DNA of 64,000 nt from Nonomuraea sp. SYSU D8015 (GTDB taxonomy: Bacteria; Actinomycetota; Actinomycetes; Streptosporangiales; Streptosporangiaceae), in assembly GCF_008065375.1 (NCBI RefSeq), contig NZ_VJYI01000001.1, positions 806,001 to 870,000 of the forward strand, in the 5' to 3' direction. Below are positions 33,952 through 41,641 of this stretch, piece by piece. The translations under genes and the position numbers were made by a program. Position 1 is the stretch's first letter. Every line of letters begins with the position of its first letter. Below the pieces are notes generated by a model. The model was not told the DNA's origin. It made no database searches and saw only the letters and a program-made list of their open reading frames with translations.

Positions 33952-35462
33952 GACAGGCCGAGGTCGTCGTGTACGGGGCCACGTCGGGCGGCGTGTGCGC
34001 CGCCGTCGCCGCCGCCAGGCGCGGCCTCGACACCGTGCTGCTGGAGCACGGCCGGCACGTCGGCGGCATGACGTCGGGCGGGCTCGGCTACACCGACCTC
34101 GGCGACCCGCGCGTGCTGGGCGGGATGGCCGCCGAGTTCCGCCAGGCCGTCGCCGACGCGTACGGCGTCGCGCCCGGCCACTACGCCGGTCCCGAGCCGC
34201 ACGTCGCCGAGGAGATCTTCCTGTCGTGGCTGGAGCGCGCCGGGGTGGAGGTCGTGTTCGACGCCCCGCTGCGCACAGTGGTCGCCGGCGGCAACCGGAT
34301 CTCCTCGGTCGCCACGGCGCGCGGCGACTTCGCCGCCGGGGCGTTCGTGGACGCGAGTTACGAGGGCGACCTGCTGGCCGCCGCCGGCGTGAGCTACCGC
34401 GTCGGCCGCGAGGACCGCTCGCTGCACGGGGAGACGTTCGCCGGGCGGCGCGAGGTCGTGCCCGGCATGCACAACTTCCCGCCGTGGATCTCCCCGTTCG
34501 GCGCCGACGGCTCCCTCCTCCCGCAGGTCGCCGACGGGCCGATGGCCGACGTGGGCGCCGGGGACGGCGGCGTCATGTCGTACGGCTACCGCGTCTGCAT
34601 GACCACCGCGCCCGACCGGATCCCGTTCGAGCGCCGGCCCGGGTACGACGAGGAGCACTGGGAGCTCGGGCGGCGGCTCTTCAGGCACTGGCGGGAGCAG
34701 GGGATCGAGCCCCGGGCCGGACGGCTCGTCGGGCTGGAGCCGAACCTGCCGAACGGCAAGTGCGACGGCAACTCGCTCGGGCCGTTCTCGCTCAGCGTGC
34801 TCGACCGGTCGGCGTGGGCCTACCCCGACGCCGGGCCCGCCGAACGCGAGCGCATCCGGCTCCACCACCTGCACCACGCCCAGGACCTGCTGTACTTCCT
34901 CTCCCACGACCCCGAGGTCCCCGCGCACGTGCGGGAGGAACTCAGGCGGTGGGGGCTGCCCGCCGACGAGTTCGCCGACACCGGTCACCTGCCGCACCAG
35001 CTGTACGTGCGGGAGGCGCGGCGGATGCTGGGGGAGAAACACCTCACCGAGCACGACCTCGTCCAGGCGCGGCCGCAGGAGGACGTGATCGCGATGGGGT
35101 CCTACCACCTCGACATCCGGGAGGTGCAGCGGACCTGGCGGTGGGTGTACGAGCATCCCGACCCGGTGCCGATGGTGGTCACCGAGGGGTATCTGTCGGT
35201 GGGGGTGCCGCCGTACCCGATCCCGTACGGCGCGATCGTGCCGCGGCGGGAGGAGTGCGCGAACCTGCTGGTGCCGGTGTGCGTGTCGGCGTCGCACGTG
35301 GCGTTCTCGTCGATCCGGATGGAGGTCCAGTACCAGATGCTCGGCCACGCGGCCGGGCTCGCGGCGGCGCAGGCCGCGGGGAGCGGGAAGGCGGTGCAGG
35401 ACGTCGACGTGGCGGCCCTGCAGGCCGGCCTGGTCGCCGCCGGCCAGGTGCTGTCGCTGTAG
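33948..35462 (+). CDS. FAD-dependent oxidoreductase (FAD_oxidored family)
   Basis: A 504-residue flavoprotein that starts at GTG 33948 in the stop of the GH36-like gene. The Rossmann dinucleotide site is VVVYGATSGGVCAAVAAARR, residues 6-25, followed by a Glu for ribose binding (LLEHGRHVGGMTSGG). Middle and C-terminal blocks FVDASYEGDLLAAAGV and FSSIRMEVQYQMLGHAAGLAAA fit the FAD_oxidored group often found in polysaccharide-use loci. The substrate is unknown; oxidation of a sugar hydroxyl or of an aglycone are candidates. The stop codon arises at the junction of a 39 bp tandem duplication; a second copy of the last 13 codons follows it. Confidence 0.88.
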   Translation: MRQAEVVVYGATSGGVCAAVAAARRGLDTVLLEHGRHVGGMTSGGLGYTDLGDPRVLGGMAAEFRQAVADAYGVAPGHYAGPEPHVAEEIFLSWLERAGVEVVFDAPLRTVVAGGNRISSVATARGDFAAGAFVDASYEGDLLAAAGVSYRVGREDRSLHGETFAGRREVVPGMHNFPPWISPFGADGSLLPQVADGPMADVGAGDGGVMSYGYRVCMTTAPDRIPFERRPGYDEEHWELGRRLFRHWREQGIEPRAGRLVGLEPNLPNGKCDGNSLGPFSLSVLDRSAWAYPDAGPAERERIRLHHLHHAQDLLYFLSHDPEVPAHVREELRRWGLPADEFADTGHLPHQLYVREARRMLGEKHLTEHDLVQARPQEDVIAMGSYHLDIREVQRTWRWVYEHPDPVPMVVTEGYLSVGVPPYPIPYGAIVPRREECANLLVPVCVSASHVAFSSIRMEVQYQMLGHAAGLAAAQAAGSGKAVQDVDVAALQAGLVAAGQVLSL

Positions 35463-35499
35463 GCCGGCCTGGCCACCGCCGGCCAGGTGCTGTCGTTGT
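35422..35499 (+). repeat. 39 bp tandem duplication at a gene 3' end
   Basis: Copies 35422-35460 and 35461-35499 differ at 3 of 39 positions. The first encodes the last residues of the FAD protein (GLVAAGQVLSL); the junction creates its TAG stop. The second copy stays in frame and would encode GLATAGQVLSL before a TAA. Confidence 0.9.
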
Positions 35500-35617
35500 A
35501 AGCGGACGCTCGAACGGACGGGCCGGCCGGCGGCGTGCGGGCCGGTCCCTGTGTTGGAGCCGGCGGTCCGCCGCGTGGAGGGCCGGTTCGCGTGCGCGCG
35601 GAACGGCCCGTCGCGGG

Positions 35618-37642
35618 TCAGGCCGTCGTGCTCAGCGTCGCGCGCTCCAGTGCGGCCCGCACGAACGGCGGGATCACGCCGCGCAGGACGTTCGCCTCGT
35701 GCGCCTCGGCGCGGGCCAGCGCCTGCTCGGCGGCGGCCACCCGGTCCTCGGCGGCGCTCGCCGGCCCGGTGGGCGTGCCGTCCGGGAGCAGGTCGAGGGC
35801 GGCCAGGCCCGCCGCGGCCATGTCCTTGGCGGCGGCCACCCACGGGGCCAGATCCCTGGCGATCGGGCCGGGCACGTCCGCCGGCAACTCGGCGAGCCGC
35901 GTCAGCTCGGCTCGCAGTCGCTCGGCGGGCGCCTCGCCGTCGGAAGCGGAGGCCCCGAGGGCGGAGGCATCCGGGGCCGAGACACCGGGGGCGTCGGGAG
36001 CGGACGAATTCGGGGCGGAGGCGTCGGGAGCGGAGGACTTCAGGGCGGAGGCGTCGGGACCCGAGGACTTCAGGGTGGAGGACTTCAGGGCGGAGGCGCA
36101 GAGGGCCGTCAGGGCCGGGCTCTGGTCGTCGCCGGGCGGCCACGACGAGCACGCCTCCACCAGGGGAAGCAGCTCGGCGGCGCCCGGCAGCAGCCGCACG
36201 GCCCGCCGGTGCGAGCGCACCGGCTCGTACGCCGCCAGGTGCCAGGCGTAGTCGGCCACCGTCGTCAGCGCCAGCCGCGAGGCCGCCGCCTGCACCATCG
36301 GGTTGGCCGTGATCCCCGCCAGCGGCACTCCGTCGAGTTCGGTCGCCCGCCCGACCAGCGGCCCGAGGAAGACCCGGGCGAAGTCGAAGTCGTTGACCGG
36401 GAAGTTGTCCCACAACGCCACGCGGTGCCCGTACGAGGCCGCGGCCGCGGTCATGTCGTACGCCGTGATCTCGCCGACCACGATGTCGGACCCCGTCCAC
36501 CAGACGAGCACGTCCGGTGGCAACTCCTCGGCCAGCCGGTCCCGGTACGCCGTGCGCTCCGTCCCCGCGTAGTCCGTCGGCACCATGGTCGGCGGCCGCT
36601 CCGCGCCCCGCGGCGCCAGGAACTCCGCCGCGAAGTCCCGGCACACGGCCGCGTGGGCGCTCGCGCTCGCGCCCTCCGCCGTGCCGAACACCGCCCGGTC
36701 CGGCTCGTGCCGCAGCTCCGGCGGGATGTCGTCGAAGAGCAGCGCGAACTCGCGCACGCCCACCCGCCACACCTGCTCGGCCTTGGCCCGCAGCGCGGCC
36801 CGCTCGGCGGGATCGCTGTAGACCATGGACAGGCCGGGGCTCAACGCGAACACGAACCGCACGTGCTGCGCCGCCGCCTCGGTGACCAGCTCCGCCAGCC
36901 GCGCCAGCTCCTCCTCCGGGTACGGCTCCCGCCATCGCTCCCGGTGGTAGGGGTCGTCCTTGGGGGCGTACACGTAGGTGTTGAGCTTGTGCCGGCCGGA
37001 GAACCGCACATGCTCCATGCGGTCGGCGTGGGTCCACGGGGTGCCGTAGAAACCCTCGATGGTGCCCCGCATCGGCAGGTCCGGCCAGTCGCGCACCTCG
37101 CACGCGGGCACGCACCTCTCGTGCTCCTCGCACGGGGCGGCGGCCAGCGCGAGCAGCGTCTGAGCGCCGTAGAACGCCCCCGCCGGGTCGGCCCCGACGA
37201 TCAGCACGCCGCGGTCATCGGCGGTGAGCGTGTAACCCTCGGCGGGCAGCCCGGCCGTCTCATCGACCAGCACCTCCACCAGGACGGAAGCGCCGGCCGG
37301 GATCCCTGTCCCCGATGCCACCGCTCCGCTCCGCGTCCCGGCCTCCGCGGCTGACACATCGGCCCGCGCGCCACGTGCCCGCACGCCGATTGCTGGGGCG
37401 CTGTGCGCGTCCGAGCTGTGTGCGGCCGCGGCCGTGATCGGCTCGCCCCCGTCCTCAGCCGTGGCTACGGCCTGCTGGGCGCCGATCTCAGAGACGAGGG
37501 AGGGGGTGAGGGTGGCGTGGAGGGCGGTGAGGGCGGTGCCGACGGCGGCGTCGCCCTGGATCAGGCACCCGCTCAGATCCACATGGGACCCGCCGATCGT
37601 GGCCTTCTTCGGGCTGGGGACGATCCATTCCAGGGCATCCAT
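35618..37642 (-). CDS. GH84-type beta-N-acetylglucosaminidase
   Basis: A 674-residue protein that starts at MDALEWIV (ATG 37642), directly beside the operator at 37643. The GH20b-like N-terminal domain ends in YTLTADDRGVLIVGAD; the catalytic barrel begins MRGTIEGFYGTPW (about residue 192) and has the catalytic Asp pair in LLFDDIPPEL (about 300-306). The WDNFPVNDF block (about 410) is also typical. No signal peptide is seen, so action is likely intracellular. Two inserts are unusual: an Ala/Gly-rich stretch (about 60-115) and a repetitive Ser/Ala/Pro/Asp tract (about 515-567). It is transcribed against the rest of the locus. Confidence 0.88.
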   Translation of the reverse strand: MDALEWIVPSPKKATIGGSHVDLSGCLIQGDAAVGTALTALHATLTPSLVSEIGAQQAVATAEDGGEPITAAAAHSSDAHSAPAIGVRARGARADVSAAEAGTRSGAVASGTGIPAGASVLVEVLVDETAGLPAEGYTLTADDRGVLIVGADPAGAFYGAQTLLALAAAPCEEHERCVPACEVRDWPDLPMRGTIEGFYGTPWTHADRMEHVRFSGRHKLNTYVYAPKDDPYHRERWREPYPEEELARLAELVTEAAAQHVRFVFALSPGLSMVYSDPAERAALRAKAEQVWRVGVREFALLFDDIPPELRHEPDRAVFGTAEGASASAHAAVCRDFAAEFLAPRGAERPPTMVPTDYAGTERTAYRDRLAEELPPDVLVWWTGSDIVVGEITAYDMTAAAASYGHRVALWDNFPVNDFDFARVFLGPLVGRATELDGVPLAGITANPMVQAAASRLALTTVADYAWHLAAYEPVRSHRRAVRLLPGAAELLPLVEACSSWPPGDDQSPALTALCASALKSSTLKSSGPDASALKSSAPDASAPNSSAPDAPGVSAPDASALGASASDGEAPAERLRAELTRLAELPADVPGPIARDLAPWVAAAKDMAAAGLAALDLLPDGTPTGPASAAEDRVAAAEQALARAEAHEANVLRGVIPPFVRAALERATLSTTA
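35946..36095 (-). repeat. Repetitive Ser/Ala/Pro/Asp-coding tract
   Basis: Imperfect short repeats of about 30 bp (unit like GCGTCGGGAGCGGAGGACTT) encode ALKSS, APDAS and APNSS blocks inside the GH84 protein. Confidence 0.7.
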
Positions 37643-37660
37643 TGTGGGAACGATACCGGA
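37643..37660. promoter_or_regulatory. LacI-type operator, site 2
   Basis: TGTGGGAACGATACCGGA matches sites 1 and 3 in the TGTG...GAACG half but has CGGA in place of the CACA end. It lies in the 32 bp between the divergent GH84 start and the MBL-protein start (TACAAT at 37661-37666 may be a -10 element), so it could control both directions, including the regulator's own operon. Confidence 0.55.
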
Positions 37661-37674
37661 TACAATCGTGCCTC

Positions 37675-39522
37675 GTGAGCAGTGATGTAACCGAAGTTGT
37701 GCCCGGGGTCTTCCGCATAGCGGACACCTGTCACGTCTACGTCGTGGCGGCTCCCGTGCAGGCGGGGGAGGAGCGCACCGGGATCGCGATCGACTTCGGT
37801 TCCGGCCGCGTGCTCGACCTCCTCGACGAGCTGGCAATAGACCGTATCACCCACGTCCTCATGACGCACCACCACCGTGACCAGGCACAAGGACTGGCCA
37901 GGGCGGTCGGGGCCGGCATCCCCATCCACGTCCCGCCGGTCGAGCTCGACCTGTTCGAGAAGGTCGGCGAAATGTGGTCGGGGCGCCAGCTCAGCAACGA
38001 CTACGACCTGCGCGACGACCGGTTCTCGCTGCTGGAGCCGGTGCCCGTGGCGGGTGTGGTGCCCGAATACCGGACGGCCACGTACGGAGGCGTGGACGTG
38101 CGCGTGTTGCCCACCCCCGGGCACACACCCGGGTCCGTCACCTACGTGGTCGGAAAGGTCGCCTTCACCGGCGACCTCATTTATGCGCCCGGAAAGGTGT
38201 GGTCGCTGGCCGCCACCCAGTGGTCCTACACCGAGAACGAGGGCCCGGCCATGACCGTCCTGAGCTGCGAGCTCCTCCAGCGGGAGGAGCTCGAGGTGTT
38301 ACTGCCGTCGCACGGCGAGCCGATGACCGACCCGGCCGGCGCGCTGAGGCAGCTCTCCGACTCCATGCAGCGGTACGTGAACTTCCGCCGCCCCCACCCC
38401 TGGGACGTGAAGGGCCTGCTGGCCAACCCGTTCGTCGAGGTGACCTCCCACCTGCTCATGAACAGGAGCGCCAATTCCCACAGCTACGTCCTGCTGTCGG
38501 AGTCGGGCGCGGCCCTGGTCTTCGACTTCGGCTACGACATGTCCACCGGTCTGGTGCACAACACCTCCCGCGCGGCCCGCCGCCCCTGGCTGGCCTCGCT
38601 GCCCGCGCTGCGCGAGCACTACGGCGTCACCGGCATCGAGGTCGCCCTGCCCACCCACTACCACGACGACCACGTGGCCGGCATGCCGCTGCTGCGCGAC
38701 GTCGAGGGCACGGAGATCTGGGCGCCGTCCCACATGGCGCCCATCCTGGCCACGCCGCTTCACCACGACCTGCCGTGCCAGTGGTTCGACCCCATCCCCT
38801 CCGACCGGGTGCTGGAGCTGGGGGAGACGGTGCGGTGGCGGGAATACGAGATCACGGTGCACGACCTGCCGGGGCACACGTTGTTCGCGGCGGCGTACGA
38901 GTTCCAGGTGGACGGCCACCGGGTGCTGGTCACCGGCGACCAGCAGGACGGATGCGGCATCCCCGGCGAACGCCAGGAGACGCTGAACTTCCAGTACAAG
39001 AACAGGTTCAGGATCGAGGACTACCGCAAGAGCGCCGCCCTCTACCGGCGGCTGCGCCCCGACCTGATGGTCAGCGGCCACTGGAGGCCCCGCTGGGTGG
39101 ACGACGACTACCTGCACATGCTCACCGAACGCGGCGAGGAGCTGGTCGCCCTCCACTTCGACCTGCTGCCGCTGGACCAGTTCGACCTGGGGGCCGACGG
39201 GGTGCTGTGCCGCCTCACGCCGTACTATTCGACCGTCCCCGCGGGGGGCGAGTTCACGCTCACGGCCACCGTGCGCAACCCCTTCCCCGAGAAGGCCGTC
39301 GCCACCATCGAGCCCATCGTTCCCCCAGGCTGGGAGCGCGAACACGGGTCACTGACGCTTAGGGTCCCCGGAGGGGGTATGGAGCAGGTGCATCTCCGTC
39401 TCGGTGCCGACGTCGTGCCGCGACGCCGCGTTCGCCTCGCAGTCGACTTGACCATCGGCGATCTGCGTCTCGGGCAGCACGCCGAGGCCCTGGTCGACGT
39501 GGTCGCGGAAGGGATTCGATGA
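37675..39522 (+). CDS. Tandem metallo-beta-lactamase-fold protein with C-terminal NEW3-like domain
   Basis: A 615-residue protein that starts at GTG 37675; upstream in-frame codons would overlap the operator. It contains two MBL folds. The first (about 1-220) has THHHRDQ (63-69), in which the last His of HxHxDH is Gln, plus LPTPGHTPGS and FTGDLI. The second (about 255-500) has an intact THYHDDH (about 324-330), HDLPGHT, VTGDQQD and SGHWRP. Residues of about 520-615 (FTLTATVRNPFPEKA, VPPGWE) form a beta-sandwich of the NEW3/NPCBM-associated kind. No signal peptide. The reaction is unknown; a lactone or ester of a sugar acid, or a phospho-sugar, are guesses. The stop overlaps the LacI start. 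Confidence 0.82.
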   Translation: MSSDVTEVVPGVFRIADTCHVYVVAAPVQAGEERTGIAIDFGSGRVLDLLDELAIDRITHVLMTHHHRDQAQGLARAVGAGIPIHVPPVELDLFEKVGEMWSGRQLSNDYDLRDDRFSLLEPVPVAGVVPEYRTATYGGVDVRVLPTPGHTPGSVTYVVGKVAFTGDLIYAPGKVWSLAATQWSYTENEGPAMTVLSCELLQREELEVLLPSHGEPMTDPAGALRQLSDSMQRYVNFRRPHPWDVKGLLANPFVEVTSHLLMNRSANSHSYVLLSESGAALVFDFGYDMSTGLVHNTSRAARRPWLASLPALREHYGVTGIEVALPTHYHDDHVAGMPLLRDVEGTEIWAPSHMAPILATPLHHDLPCQWFDPIPSDRVLELGETVRWREYEITVHDLPGHTLFAAAYEFQVDGHRVLVTGDQQDGCGIPGERQETLNFQYKNRFRIEDYRKSAALYRRLRPDLMVSGHWRPRWVDDDYLHMLTERGEELVALHFDLLPLDQFDLGADGVLCRLTPYYSTVPAGGEFTLTATVRNPFPEKAVATIEPIVPPGWEREHGSLTLRVPGGGMEQVHLRLGADVVPRRRVRLAVDLTIGDLRLGQHAEALVDVVAEGIR

Positions 39523-40559
39523 CCATAGAGCGGCGCACCCCCCTCAGCCGTTCCAGGCGACCCACGATCAAGGACGTCGCGGAGGCCGCCGGCGTCTCCC
39601 GCTCCACGGTCTCCCGGGCCCTCACCGGGCGCGGATACGCGGCCAGCGACGTGCGCGAGCGCGTGCTGCGGGCGGCCGCCGAGCTGGGCTACGTGCCCGA
39701 CGTGATGGCCCGCACGCTCAAGCAACAGGTCAGCAGGTCCGTGGGGGTCCTGGTGAGCGACCTGCGCAACCCCTTTTACGCCGAGCTCGCGGCCGGGGCG
39801 AGCAGGGAGGCCCGCGAGCGCGGCTACACGATGGTGCTGGCGGACACGAGCCTGTCGGCCGAGGCGGAGAGCGAGGCGGCCGAGGCGCTCGTCGCGCTCC
39901 GGGTGGCCGGAGTGATCGTGACGCCCAACTCCTCGGTCGTGTCCACCTACCTGTCCTCCCATGGCATCCCGGTGGTCGAGGTCGACAGGCAGTTCGCGGC
40001 CGGCTCGACCGACGGCGTCGTGGTCGGCAACCGGGTCGGCGCCCGCACGGCGACCGCGCACCTCGTCGAGCTGGGGCACCGCAGGATCGCGCTGTTCATC
40101 GACGAGACCGACTGGACCACCGGCTACGAGCGCTACCAGGGCTATCTGGAGGCGCTGGGGGCAGGCGACATCAAGGTGGACCCCGACCTGGTCGTCTCAG
40201 CGGGCTGGGACGTCGCCGACTCGCGGCGCCGGGCGCTCGACATGCTGCGCGGGCCCGACCGGCCGACCGCCGTGTTCGCCGCGAACAACGTCCTGGCCGA
40301 GGGCGTCTGGCGGGCGATCCACGAGCTGGGGCTGCGCGTGCCCGGCGACGTCAGCCTCGTGGCCTTCGACGACGCGCCGTGGATGAGCATGGTCTCGCCC
40401 ATGGTCACCGCGGTCTCCCAGGACACCTTCAACCTCGGTGCGACCGCCGTGCGCCGGCTGGACGAGCGGATCGTGATGCCCGAGGCCGATTCCGTCACCA
40501 CCGTGCTCAACGTGCATCTGGTCGCGCGGGAGTCGACTGCGCCCCCGGCCATGATCTGA
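39519..40559 (+). CDS. LacI-family regulator of the glycan locus
   Basis: A 346-residue protein. The HTH TIKDVAEAAGVSRSTVSRAL lies at residues 15-34, after a basic leader, and is followed by hinge ARTLKQQVSRSVGVL. The effector domain contains NPFYAELAAGASREA, LVELGHRRIALF and PTAVFAANN. The ATG overlaps the MBL-protein stop (ATGA), so the two share a transcript. The three 18 bp TGTG-N10-CACA-like sites at 27640, 37643 and 40613 are the probable binding sites, which would make it an autoregulated repressor of transporter, GH84, MBL and ROK operons. Confidence 0.93.
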   Translation: MTIERRTPLSRSRRPTIKDVAEAAGVSRSTVSRALTGRGYAASDVRERVLRAAAELGYVPDVMARTLKQQVSRSVGVLVSDLRNPFYAELAAGASREARERGYTMVLADTSLSAEAESEAAEALVALRVAGVIVTPNSSVVSTYLSSHGIPVVEVDRQFAAGSTDGVVVGNRVGARTATAHLVELGHRRIALFIDETDWTTGYERYQGYLEALGAGDIKVDPDLVVSAGWDVADSRRRALDMLRGPDRPTAVFAANNVLAEGVWRAIHELGLRVPGDVSLVAFDDAPWMSMVSPMVTAVSQDTFNLGATAVRRLDERIVMPEADSVTTVLNVHLVARESTAPPAMI

Positions 40560-40579
40560 CATTTCTCCCATCTCTTACG

Positions 40580-40608
40580 TTGACCCGTGGGAAAGGCCGC
40601 CCTAGGAT
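40580..40608 (+). promoter_or_regulatory. Promoter of the ROK-SIS-GH38 operon
   Basis: TTGACC (40580-40585), 17 bp spacer, TAGGAT (40603-40608). It is the clearest sigma-70-type promoter in the locus; operator site 3 begins 5 bases downstream. Confidence 0.7.
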
Positions 40609-40612
40609 CCCG

Positions 40613-40630
40613 TGTGGGAACGATGTCACA
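40613..40630. promoter_or_regulatory. LacI-type operator, site 3
   Basis: TGTGGGAACGATGTCACA, placed over the expected transcription start of the ROK operon. The position relative to the -10 box matches that of site 1, as expected for repression by steric block. Confidence 0.7.
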
Positions 40631-40666
40631 ACCCTGACGCGGCACGCGTTCCCGCTCGGAGGCCCA

Positions 40667-41641
40667 ATGCAGCACGATCTTCCCCCCGTCCTGTCCCTCG
40701 ACATCGGCGGCACCAAGCTCGCCGCGGGCGTGGTCACCGGCGACGGCAGGATCCACGGCTGGCAGGTCACCCCCACCCGCAGGGACGAGGGGCCCCAGCG
40801 CGTGCTGACCAGGCTGTTCGACCTGGGCAGGAAGGCGGTCGCCGAGGCAGGCCTGCCGGAGGTGGCCGCCGTCGGCATCTCCTGCGGAGGGCCGCTGGAC
40901 GCGGCCGCCGGCGTGCTGGAGTGCCCGCCACACCTGCCGGGCTGGATCGACGTCCCGGTGGTCGCGATGGCCGCGGAGGCGTTCGGCGTGCCCGCCGCGC
41001 TTGAGAACGATGCCACAGCCGCTGCGCTGGGCGAATTCCGGTACGGCGCGGGCCGCGGCACCAGCACGATGCTCTACCTGACCATCTCGACCGGCGTCGG
41101 CGGCGGCTCCGTCATCGGCGGGCGCCTGCACCGCGGCGCGGCCGGCAACGGAGGCGAGCTCGGGCACGTCATGGTGCGGCCCGGCGGGCGCAAGTGCACG
41201 TGCGGGCGCCTGGGCTGCCTGGAGGCGTACGCGTCCGGGACCGCCATCGCCGAGCGCGCCCTTGAGGCGCTGGCCTCGGGCCGGGCCTCGCTCCTGTCCG
41301 CCGTCGACCGGCCGACCGCGGAGGACGTGGTCCGCGCCGCCGCGGCCGGGGATCCGCTGGCGAGCGAGGTGTGGGACGAGACCACATGGGCTCTGGGAAG
41401 CGCGCTCACCGACCTGGTGAACGCCTTCGAGCCCGAGCTGGTGGTCCTGGGCGGCGGTGTCACCCGGGCCGGCGCCCGGCTCCTCGACCCCGTCGCCGCC
41501 GTCGTCGCCAGGGACGCCATGCCGCCCGCGGCCCGCAGCGCGCGCATCGAGCTGGCGCAGCTCGGCGCGGGTGTGTGCGTGGTCGGCGCGGGCGCCGTCG
41601 CCCACGACCTCCTCCTCTCAGGGAAGTCCTCTCATGCCTGA
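40667..41641 (+). CDS. ROK-family sugar kinase
   Basis: A 324-residue kinase without an HTH domain. The phosphate loop is LSLDIGGTKLAAG (about 9-21); ENDATAAALGE carries the catalytic Asp; the zinc-site ROK signature is CTCGRLGCLE (about 177-186). The start MQHDLPPV has GGAGG 5 bases upstream. Likely substrates are glucose, mannose, ManNAc or GlcNAc; in a locus with GH38 and GH84 a mannose or GlcNAc kinase role is reasonable. It is the first gene after promoter 40580 and operator site 3. Its end overlaps the longest possible start of the SIS gene. Confidence 0.93.
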   Translation: MQHDLPPVLSLDIGGTKLAAGVVTGDGRIHGWQVTPTRRDEGPQRVLTRLFDLGRKAVAEAGLPEVAAVGISCGGPLDAAAGVLECPPHLPGWIDVPVVAMAAEAFGVPAALENDATAAALGEFRYGAGRGTSTMLYLTISTGVGGGSVIGGRLHRGAAGNGGELGHVMVRPGGRKCTCGRLGCLEAYASGTAIAERALEALASGRASLLSAVDRPTAEDVVRAAAAGDPLASEVWDETTWALGSALTDLVNAFEPELVVLGGGVTRAGARLLDPVAAVVARDAMPPAARSARIELAQLGAGVCVVGAGAVAHDLLLSGKSSHA

